Shown here: in pieces, positions 56,993 through 64,000 of the stretch | Layout of the letters: each line of letters opens with the position of its first letter | Position numbering within the stretch: position 1 is the first letter of the stretch | Assembly (NCBI RefSeq): GCF_013409575.1 | Contig: NZ_JACCCY010000002.1 | Location: 186,001 to 250,000 of the forward strand | Direction of reading: 5' to 3' | DNA: 64,000 nt | Origin: Macellibacteroides fermentans | GTDB lineage: Bacteria > Bacteroidota > Bacteroidia > Bacteroidales > Tannerellaceae | Notes under the pieces: model-generated | The model's database searches: none | The model's input: only the letters and a program-made list of their open reading frames with translations | Told to the model about the DNA's origin: nothing | Made by a program: the position numbers and the translations under genes

Positions 56993-59900
56993 ATGAATAA
57001 AAAGAAAAACCTGCTGTTCTCTATCAAACACGCATGTGTAGGGATTTCGCTTTGCTGCATGGTTGCCGGAGCCGAAGCTGCCCCGACCAATTCCAGTGTT
57101 TTGAGTCAAAAGTTTGATGTAGAGCTTTATCTGAAGAATGCTACCTTGAAAAGTGTGGTCAGTTCGTTGAAAGAGCAAATGGAGATTGCGTTCTCCTACG
57201 ATACTGCGCTGGATGTTATCAATGTAAATAATGTATCTGTAAACGTGAAGAACGAGAATATTCAATCTGTTCTCGATAAAGTATTCAATGGTACAGGTAT
57301 ATCTTACCGGATCGAGGACAAGATCGTTGTCCTTTACCGTGCATCAGACAATAAAGAGCTACGATCTTCTGTAAATCAACAAAGTACAAGAAAGGTCACC
57401 GGTGTGGTTAAAGACGCATCGGGTGAACCGGTTATCGGAGCCAATGTGGTTGTAAAAGGAACCACTACCGGAGTTATTACCGGAATGGATGGCGACTTCC
57501 AGCTGGAGGCTGCTTCCAATGCTGTACTGGTAATCAGCTACATTGGCTATCTGCCTCAGGAGGTAAGTGTTGCCGGCAAAAGCTCGGTAAACGTTGTCCT
57601 GAAGGAAGATACACAGAAATTGGAAGAGGTTGTTGTGGTTGGTTACGGCGACACCCGTAAGAAAGACCTTTCAATGGCGGTTTCATCTGTAAAGATGGAT
57701 GCCAATATCAAAAGCAGACCGTTAGGTCTGGAAGGTATGTTACAGGGACAGATGCCGGGGGTAACCATTTCCAATAATGGTGGCGACCCGATGTCAAGTC
57801 CTTCTATCACCATCCGTGGTCAGGGTTCACGTACGGGCGACAATGTACTATATATTGTAGACGGTGTTCCGGGCGCTCCTTTCAATGCCGAAGATGTTGA
57901 GTCTATCTCTGTACTTAAGGATGCTGCTTCTGCCGCTATCTACGGTGCACACGTAGGATCGGGTGGTGTAATTGTAGTTACCACTAAACAGGCACAGTCG
58001 GGTAAAGTAAAAGTTGATGCCAACGTATATTATGGTATTCAGAGTGCTGCCAAACTTCCGGAAGTGTTAACTGCCGAACAATATGTTAAGGTACGTACAG
58101 ATGCTGCCAATGCCAGTGGAATCTCGGTTCCTTCGGGATTGAACCCTACTTTGTATCCTTACGGACAAACAACACGTACCGATTGGTTGGACGAGATATT
58201 CCGTACCGCCGGTATCCAGCATTACGCAGCATCCATTACCGGAGGTAGCGATAATTTAAAAGCTTTTGCCTCTGTATCCTACGATAAAAAACAGGGTATT
58301 TTGCTTAATACCTATAAAGAAAATATCGGAGCACGTGTAAATCTTGATTTCAAGATCAACAACTGGTTGTCATTTTTACAACGCGTTAACTTCGATCATA
58401 CAAACGGACAGGGCGATTTGAATACAAGTTCTCACACCGGTATCATTGCACAGGCTATGTTTATGCCAAGATCTGCCACTGTTTACGAATACGACCAGCA
58501 AGGTAATTTGGTAATGGGCGATAACGGACAGCCTATGTATGGCGGTACAGTTCCTCTCTGGGCAAGCGACCTTGGTGTGGCCGGTACCTTCGGCGAGGTG
58601 CAGAATCCGGTTGCCAAATTGAATCGCTTACGTCAGTACCGTCCGGAACAGACTATCTTTTCTACTTCAAGCTTTATCATGAAGCCCCTAGCCGGACTTA
58701 CCATTAAATCGGATTTCACGGTAAGTTCGTATAACAGACAATTTGAAGAATTTAATATGAAGGTTCCCGAAATAGGAAAACCGTTGAACGAAAACAGTAA
58801 AGTTATCAGAGATTGGGCTGATAAGAGCTGGTTATGGGAAACAACTGCCACCTATTCGTTTGCCTTGAATGAAAAGCATCTGTTCTCTTTAATGGGTGGA
58901 TATACCATGGGATACGATAATTCTCGCTACAATTCAACAACCGTATACGATTTCTCGTACGAAGATGATTGGGCACAGCACTTTGTAAACGGTAACAACT
59001 GGTCAAAGACCAAACCGGAAGACAGCTTTTCTGAAGAATCTAAAGTATCCGGCTTCGGTAGAGCCTCTTATTCTTTCGACGACCGTTATTTCCTAACCGG
59101 AAGTTTACGTTACGATGCAACTTCCAAGTTGTTTGAACGTTCGGATATATTCCCTGCAGTTTCCGGAGCATGGAAATTATCATCGGAACCATTCTTTAAA
59201 GACGTGGTACCTGCCATCAGCTTGTTGAAACTTCGTGCCAGCTGGGGACAGATCGGTAACATTGCCTCTGTAGGCCGTTATGCATACAACGTAAAACTAA
59301 CGGAATCTCCCTGGTTCACCTACTTCGGAAATCAGGCACAGAATCCGGTTAAAGGATATAGTTTGCAGACATTCCAGAATCTGGGACTTGTTTGGGAAAC
59401 TTCTCAGCAGCTTGACTTAGGTTTCGACTTGAACCTGATTAACGATAAACTATCGTTTACGGTAGACTATTTCAAGAAAGACACCAAAGACCTTATTGAA
59501 GAGATGACCGTGCCTTCGGTTGCCGGTATTCAATCTGCACCTCTGGGTAATGTGGGTAAAGTACGTAACTCAGGATGGGAATTTGCTGCCAACTGGTCTG
59601 ATAAGGCTGGTGAGGTAACCTACTCATTGGGTGCAAACTTCACAACATTAAAGAATGAAGTGCTGAATCTGGGCGACCGCGATTATATGCCGCACAGCGA
59701 CGAAGTACGTAGCTTAACTCCGCTGCAGTCGGCCGTTGGTCAGCCTTGGTATGCCTTTTATGTAATTCAGACAGACGGTCTGTTTAAGACAGATCAGGAA
59801 GCTGCCGCCTATGTAAATAAAGATGGTAACAAAATTCAGGCTAGTGCCAAAGCAGGCGATATCAAGTTTATCGATGCAAACGGCGATGGCGTTATAAACG

Positions 59901-60418
59901 ATAAAGACCGGGTTTACAAAGGAAGCTATGCTCCTAAGTACACATTTGCACTGAACGGTTCTATGGCTTGGAACGGATTCGATATGTCATTCCTGTTCCA
60001 GGGTGTAGGAGGCAACAAGATATTCAACGGTGTTAAAACCATGACTTATCCTGCTGATCAGGGCTTTAACATGTCGGCCGATGTATTGAATTCATTCACC
60101 TACAATTCATCTTCCAACATTCCACGTTTGGCAATGAACGACGCCAATAAGAATTATTCAACTACTTCCGATTTCTATCTGGAAGACGGAAGTTACCTCC
60201 GAATGAAGAACCTTACCATCGGTTACACCTTGCCTAAGGCATTTATGAGTTCAATCGGATGTGCAGGAACCGGAGTCCGCTTATACGCAACAGGCGAAAA
60301 CCTGTTTACTGTAACAGGCTACGATGGAATGGATCCCGAAGTAGGCCGTATGGGTCTGGATGGAGGTAAATATCCAGTGGCACGCGTATTCAGTTTTGGT
60401 TTGAATGTTAATTTTTAA
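56993..60418 (+). CDS. SusC-family TonB-dependent transducer with N-terminal STN domain
   Basis: 1141 residues. A signal peptide ends near EAAPTN. The STN (secretin/TonB N-terminal) domain, about 37-113 (FDVELYLKNATLKSVVSSLK), relays ligand binding to FecR. It is followed by the carboxypeptidase-regulatory-like domain (GVVKDASGEPVIGANVVVKGT), the junction EEVVVVGYG, a plug (NVLYIVDGVPG, AIYGAHVGSGGVIVVTTK) and a barrel ending FGLNVNF. It both imports the substrate and induces its own locus. The SusD gene starts 14 bases later. Confidence 0.96.
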   Translation: MNKKKNLLFSIKHACVGISLCCMVAGAEAAPTNSSVLSQKFDVELYLKNATLKSVVSSLKEQMEIAFSYDTALDVINVNNVSVNVKNENIQSVLDKVFNGTGISYRIEDKIVVLYRASDNKELRSSVNQQSTRKVTGVVKDASGEPVIGANVVVKGTTTGVITGMDGDFQLEAASNAVLVISYIGYLPQEVSVAGKSSVNVVLKEDTQKLEEVVVVGYGDTRKKDLSMAVSSVKMDANIKSRPLGLEGMLQGQMPGVTISNNGGDPMSSPSITIRGQGSRTGDNVLYIVDGVPGAPFNAEDVESISVLKDAASAAIYGAHVGSGGVIVVTTKQAQSGKVKVDANVYYGIQSAAKLPEVLTAEQYVKVRTDAANASGISVPSGLNPTLYPYGQTTRTDWLDEIFRTAGIQHYAASITGGSDNLKAFASVSYDKKQGILLNTYKENIGARVNLDFKINNWLSFLQRVNFDHTNGQGDLNTSSHTGIIAQAMFMPRSATVYEYDQQGNLVMGDNGQPMYGGTVPLWASDLGVAGTFGEVQNPVAKLNRLRQYRPEQTIFSTSSFIMKPLAGLTIKSDFTVSSYNRQFEEFNMKVPEIGKPLNENSKVIRDWADKSWLWETTATYSFALNEKHLFSLMGGYTMGYDNSRYNSTTVYDFSYEDDWAQHFVNGNNWSKTKPEDSFSEESKVSGFGRASYSFDDRYFLTGSLRYDATSKLFERSDIFPAVSGAWKLSSEPFFKDVVPAISLLKLRASWGQIGNIASVGRYAYNVKLTESPWFTYFGNQAQNPVKGYSLQTFQNLGLVWETSQQLDLGFDLNLINDKLSFTVDYFKKDTKDLIEEMTVPSVAGIQSAPLGNVGKVRNSGWEFAANWSDKAGEVTYSLGANFTTLKNEVLNLGDRDYMPHSDEVRSLTPLQSAVGQPWYAFYVIQTDGLFKTDQEAAAYVNKDGNKIQASAKAGDIKFIDANGDGVINDKDRVYKGSYAPKYTFALNGSMAWNGFDMSFLFQGVGGNKIFNGVKTMTYPADQGFNMSADVLNSFTYNSSSNIPRLAMNDANKNYSTTSDFYLEDGSYLRMKNLTIGYTLPKAFMSSIGCAGTGVRLYATGENLFTVTGYDGMDPEVGRMGLDGGKYPVARVFSFGLNVNF

Positions 60419-60432
60419 TTGATTAAGTGAAT

Positions 60433-61995
60433 ATGAAAAAGTTTATATATAAAGGTTTCGTATTAGCCGCTTTATCGCTCTCGTTAACGGGCTGTGACGA
60501 ATTTTTGACACACGAACAGGAGGGAGAACCTTCCGTAAGTAACTTCTGGAAAGTGGAAGCCGATGCCATCGCGGCAGCAAACGGACTTTACTTCTGGACT
60601 GCTTCAGAAGGTATAACCGGTCGTGGAATGATGTGGTACGAAAACGCAAGTGATGACATGGTAACAGGCAGACCGCAGTCCGGTGCCGCCAACATCAAGA
60701 ACTTTGTACTTGATAATACACGCGACGTAAAGGAAAACTGGCCGGTAATGTATCAGCTGATCAAGAAGTGCAACGACATGATCAAGAACATTCCTTCCAT
60801 GAATATTTCTGAAAAGGTGAAGAATGAGACCTTGGGACAAGCTTATTTCTTAAGAGGATGGGCCTATTTATGGCTGGCTCCTTACTACGGAGATAACGGA
60901 ACCAACGGTGGTATTCCCATTGTAACCGAAAATACGCCATGGGCAGAGATTGATCAGCCCCGTCCGAAGTCGGTTTCCGACAATTACAAGTTCTGTATCG
61001 CCGATTTTGAGAAAGCTGCCGAACTGTTACCCTTATTTAAGGATTGGGGAGAAGATAATTATGGCCGTCCACACAAAACAGCTGCCTGGGCATATGCTGC
61101 TAAAGCAAGTTTGTATAACGCCCAGTACGATAATACCTATTATCAGAAAACAATCGATTTCTGTGATAAGGTGATTCCTCACCACGATCTGTTGCCTAAC
61201 TATGCCGATGTATTTAAGATGGCCAATAACTGGAGTCCGGAATATATCTGGTCGTGGACAAGCAGTAACGAAGACGGTTCCAAACTGCCGGGCGTTATGT
61301 TGGAAAATAAGGGATGGGGACTATACAACGGCTGGGGCTATTTTATGCCTACGTTGGAATTGTACCGCGAATTTGAAGAAGGCGACAAACGCCGTGCGGT
61401 AACTATGTTGGTTCCGGGTGACAAGTTTACCTTCCTGGGCAACGAAAGAACCTACTATTCGACCGAAAGTGCTTCGGGAATGCAGTTCAATAAATATATG
61501 GATCCGTTCAGACCGGCCGATGCAATTGGTACTACGGTCAACCCCAACGGCGATAATATGACAACCGATCTTAGCATTCCGTTGATTCGTTTCTCCGAAG
61601 TCTTGCTCTGGAAAGCTGAAGCCCTTATCTGGCAGGGAAAGAATGGCGACGAGCCGCTTAACCGTGTACGTGTACGTGCCGGATTGGCTCCTAAGACCAA
61701 TGCAACCAAGGCCGACCTGAAGCACGAACGTCGTTGCGAGTTGGCAGGCGAACTATCCGGCCGTCACCTCGACCTGGTTCGCTGGGGCGATGCACAGGCT
61801 GCGTACAGCAAACCTTTGCACGGTTATAAGACTACACTTAAGAAGGATGAGAATGGCCAAATCCAGATTGATAAAGTTACAGAAATCGAAATTTGGGCTG
61901 CCCGTACTTTCAATCCGTCTGTAAATCATGTAATGCCTATTCCAATCAACGAGATAGCAAAAAGCAATAACCTGGTACAAAATAAGGGTTATTAA
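60433..61995 (+). CDS. SusD/RagB-family surface lipoprotein
   Basis: 520 residues from the ATG at 60433; a GTG two codons earlier is unlikely because the lipoprotein signal begins MKKFIYKG. Lipobox is LTGC. Typical SusD features: DEFLTHEQEGEPSVSNFW, GQAYFLRGWAYLWLAPYYGD, LIRFSEVLLWKAEALIW, LKHERRCELAGELSGRHLDLVRWGDA and the C-terminal NHVMPIPINEI. It is the binding partner of the STN-bearing SusC. A terminator follows at 62026. Confidence 0.95.
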   Translation: MKKFIYKGFVLAALSLSLTGCDEFLTHEQEGEPSVSNFWKVEADAIAAANGLYFWTASEGITGRGMMWYENASDDMVTGRPQSGAANIKNFVLDNTRDVKENWPVMYQLIKKCNDMIKNIPSMNISEKVKNETLGQAYFLRGWAYLWLAPYYGDNGTNGGIPIVTENTPWAEIDQPRPKSVSDNYKFCIADFEKAAELLPLFKDWGEDNYGRPHKTAAWAYAAKASLYNAQYDNTYYQKTIDFCDKVIPHHDLLPNYADVFKMANNWSPEYIWSWTSSNEDGSKLPGVMLENKGWGLYNGWGYFMPTLELYREFEEGDKRRAVTMLVPGDKFTFLGNERTYYSTESASGMQFNKYMDPFRPADAIGTTVNPNGDNMTTDLSIPLIRFSEVLLWKAEALIWQGKNGDEPLNRVRVRAGLAPKTNATKADLKHERRCELAGELSGRHLDLVRWGDAQAAYSKPLHGYKTTLKKDENGQIQIDKVTEIEIWAARTFNPSVNHVMPIPINEIAKSNNLVQNKGY

Positions 61996-62025
61996 GAAAC
62001 ATACTTAGATCCCAAATCTATGTAG

Positions 62026-62069
62026 GCAGGTCGTTTTAAATGTACTATTTAGAATGGCCTGCTTTTTTT
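62026..62069 (+). terminator. Rho-independent terminator after the fourth susCD pair
   Basis: GCAGGTC and GGCCTGC arms enclose a long AT-rich loop, followed by T8. It separates susCD from the downstream phosphatase, so that gene may use readthrough or its own promoter. Confidence 0.8.
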
Positions 62070-62179
62070 TATTAAAAAAACACTTCCGGATAGGTGTTAT
62101 CGGTTTCTTACTTGTATTTAACTATATATCGTATCATGTCTTTTCCGGAACTGTTGTAATATCAAATAAAATAAAAAAG

Positions 62180-63337
62180 ATGAAAATGAATAGAGTAAAT
62201 CGGAATTATTGGCTTGCAGCCGTATTGATGATCGCGTTAGGGGCAATGCCTGCCGGCGTATCGGCCCAGAGTAAAAGGGATGTAGAACAGACCTATGTCC
62301 TGAATCAACCGTATGAGACCGTGAAGCTGAAGGCTCCCAAAGGAAAGAAAGTGAAGAATGTAATTCTGATGATTGGCGATGGCATGAGTCTGATGCATGT
62401 ATATAGTGCCTGGACAGCCAACCGCGGGAAGCTGAATCTGGATAATGCGATGGCGGTGGGCCTATCGAAGACCTATTGCCTGGATAAACTTATAACCGAT
62501 TCCGGTGCAGGTGGAACAGCATTGGCAACCGGACAGAAAACCATTTACCATGCAGTGGGTGTAGATGCCAAAGGTAATCCCCTTACTACTCTTGTAGATG
62601 TGGCTAAAGAGACCAAACGTTCGGCGGGAGTGGTAGTTACCTGCCGGTTGAACGATGCTACGCCGGCCGACTTCTGTTGTCATAATATCGACCGGGATGA
62701 GGCGGAGGCTATTACGGTAGATTACCTGAACTGTGGCGCCGACTTTGTATTTGGTGGCGGTTCCAAGTATTTTGAGAACCGGACCGATGGGCGGAATCTC
62801 TTCAACGAATTGCAGGGCAAGGGGTATCAGGTACTCCGTTCGTGGGACGAGCTGGCCAAGGCTAAAGGAGGGAAGTTGTTTACGGTTACAGATTCGCTGG
62901 ATCTGCCTGTCCCGGCCCAAAGGGGGGATATCCTTGCGAAAGCTTCTCTGAAGGCCATCGAGGTATTGAATCAGAATAAAAAAGGCTTCTTCCTGATGGT
63001 TGAGGGATCGCAGCTGGACGATTACGGGCATTTCAATGATTTGGATATGCTGATGCAGGAGGTGCACGATTTCGACCGGACTATCGGTAAGGTGTTTGAA
63101 TGGGCCGCACAGGATGGCGAAACATTGGTTATTGTTACCGCCGATCACGAAACTGGAGGCCTCACCCTGGTGGATGGTAACCTGGCCGAGGGTAAGATTG
63201 TAGGGAAGTTCTCCACAGGTGGACACAGTGGCGTGATGGTTCCGGTGTATGCCTTTGGTCCCGGTGCCGAACAATTTACCGGTATCTACGAAAATTCCGA
63301 TATATTTAAAAAGATAACAGCCCTGAAGGGTTGGTAA
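62180..63337 (+). CDS. Exported alkaline phosphatase
   Basis: 385 residues from the ATG at 62180, which begins a signal peptide ending VSAQ; an upstream in-frame start at 62054 lies on the terminator and is rejected. The PhoA-type core is present: ILMIGDGMS (metal Asp), the phosphorylated Ser in TDSGAGGTALATG, EGSQLDDYGH (metal ligands), TADHETGGLTL and the final metal His in GGHSGVMVPVYAFG. It removes phosphate from monoesters in the periplasm. Its place in a glycan locus suggests phosphorylated sugars as substrates. Confidence 0.94.
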   Translation: MKMNRVNRNYWLAAVLMIALGAMPAGVSAQSKRDVEQTYVLNQPYETVKLKAPKGKKVKNVILMIGDGMSLMHVYSAWTANRGKLNLDNAMAVGLSKTYCLDKLITDSGAGGTALATGQKTIYHAVGVDAKGNPLTTLVDVAKETKRSAGVVVTCRLNDATPADFCCHNIDRDEAEAITVDYLNCGADFVFGGGSKYFENRTDGRNLFNELQGKGYQVLRSWDELAKAKGGKLFTVTDSLDLPVPAQRGDILAKASLKAIEVLNQNKKGFFLMVEGSQLDDYGHFNDLDMLMQEVHDFDRTIGKVFEWAAQDGETLVIVTADHETGGLTLVDGNLAEGKIVGKFSTGGHSGVMVPVYAFGPGAEQFTGIYENSDIFKKITALKGW

Positions 63338-63373
63338 TTTGTTACTTTTGTATAATCTAATAAGATTTATATC

Positions 63374-64000
63374 ATGACGAACAGACGAAATTTTATCAAG
63401 CAATCGCTTGCGGCGGCAGGAGCAACCGTAATTCCTTCGGCAGCATTTGCCACAGCAGCGCAAGAGGATAAATCGAAACCCAAATACAACCTTCCCTACA
63501 AGAATACCTACCTGAAGGAGCCGTTGGTAACAGAAAACGAATACCGGATTGCTTCGCCCGAAACCCTTCCGGTGCGTTCGTTTGCCGAAGCAAAAAAGAT
63601 CTTGCCTCAACCTATCTGGAAAGGGCACGACAAGGAGATCGAAATGTATTGGAAAGCCTGGGAGATCGGGATCCGCAACATCAAAGCTCCTGAGAAAGGA
63701 TCGGGCTTTGTGTCCAGTTATATCGATACGGCCTACAATGGCAATATCTTTATGTGGGATTCGGCCTTCATCACCATGTTTGCCCGTTACGGCACCCGTT
63801 TTTTTCCCTTTCAGCGCACCCTGGATAATTTCTATGCCAAGCAACATCCCGATGGGTTTATATGCCGGGAGATCAAAGCCGATGGAGCCGATTGCTTTGA
63901 ACGTTACGATCCGGTAAGTACGGGGCCGAACATCATTCCTTGGAGCGAGATGATCTACTATAAACAGTTTGGCGACACCGAACGGATGCATAAGATATTT
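63374..64000 (+). CDS. Exported (alpha/alpha)6-barrel glycosidase, GH63/MGH1-like (3' end cut by window)
   Basis: The frame from the ATG at 63374 stays open for 209 codons to the window edge. The start is a Tat-like signal, MTNRRNFIKQSLAAAGATV, ending near AFA. The mature part resembles the (alpha/alpha)6 barrel of GH63 and mannosylglycerate-hydrolase-like enzymes: YNGNIFMWDSAFITMFARYG, FQRTLDNFYAKQHPDGFICREI. It should cleave a glycoside in the periplasm; the linkage is unknown. It follows the phosphatase by 36 bases, with a -7-like TACTTTTG at 63343-63350. Confidence 0.78.
   Translation, partial: MTNRRNFIKQSLAAAGATVIPSAAFATAAQEDKSKPKYNLPYKNTYLKEPLVTENEYRIASPETLPVRSFAEAKKILPQPIWKGHDKEIEMYWKAWEIGIRNIKAPEKGSGFVSSYIDTAYNGNIFMWDSAFITMFARYGTRFFPFQRTLDNFYAKQHPDGFICREIKADGADCFERYDPVSTGPNIIPWSEMIYYKQFGDTERMHKIF

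Noticed and set aside
62462-63991. 509-residue minus-strand frame across the phosphatase and glycosidase genes
   Set aside because: It is antisense to two genes with clear signal peptides and catalytic motifs; its composition (rich in I, R, G, H and C) is that of a shadow frame.

Overview
The window is chromosomal DNA from an anaerobic member of the Bacteroidales, most likely a Parabacteroides/Tannerellaceae-type organism. Supporting signs are four SusC/SusD outer-membrane uptake pairs, Bacteroidetes promoters of the TAnnTTTG type, ferredoxin-linked 2-oxoacid metabolism (indolepyruvate and pyruvate:ferredoxin oxidoreductases), a GldB lipoprotein and a protein with a type IX secretion C-terminal signal. 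The genus is an inference; no 16S or marker search was possible.

Layout. 1-14.5 kb: three consecutive SusC/SusD pairs, the first cut by the window edge, each ending in a strong terminator. The visible 5' modules of the three susC genes are close copies; the third pair then switches to AGA-rich, more AT-rich coding. 14.9-20.3 kb: housekeeping genes (gldB, a secreted MsrB-MsrA fusion, iorAB, mltG). 20.45 kb: tRNA-Ser(GCU) with its own promoter and terminator. 20.6-29.2 kb: eight leftward genes, all predicted to be exported (three alpha/beta hydrolases, a Tat-type aldo/keto reductase, a SnoaL-like protein, a cupin, a carboxymuconolactone-decarboxylase-like protein and a type B carboxylesterase), facing a divergent AraC regulator. 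Two gaps in this cluster hold unusual repeats. This is the best candidate in the window for an uncharacterised system.

30-46.7 kb: MscS channel, CotH-like T9SS cargo, DedA protein, an Arg/Asp-rich secreted protein, metF-holB, ilvE, an AAA ATPase whose promoter lies inside an inverted repeat, pyruvate:ferredoxin oxidoreductase, an unlisted 55-residue small protein with structured flanks, proC, a 3-methyladenine glycosylase, a secreted C1 peptidase and an NlpE-like lipoprotein without its usual cysteines. 46.7-51.2 kb: leftward arginine cluster argR-GNAT-argG-argC-argD with two perfect ARG boxes at the argR promoter. 51.3-54.9 kb: M48 protease lipoprotein, membrane-anchored MutS-like ATPase, outer-membrane phospholipase A.

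55-64 kb: an ECF sigma factor, a FecR anti-sigma factor, a SusC with an N-terminal STN signalling domain, its SusD, an alkaline phosphatase and the start of an (alpha/alpha)6 glycosidase. This is a sensor-regulated glycan-utilisation locus that apparently includes dephosphorylation of its substrate.
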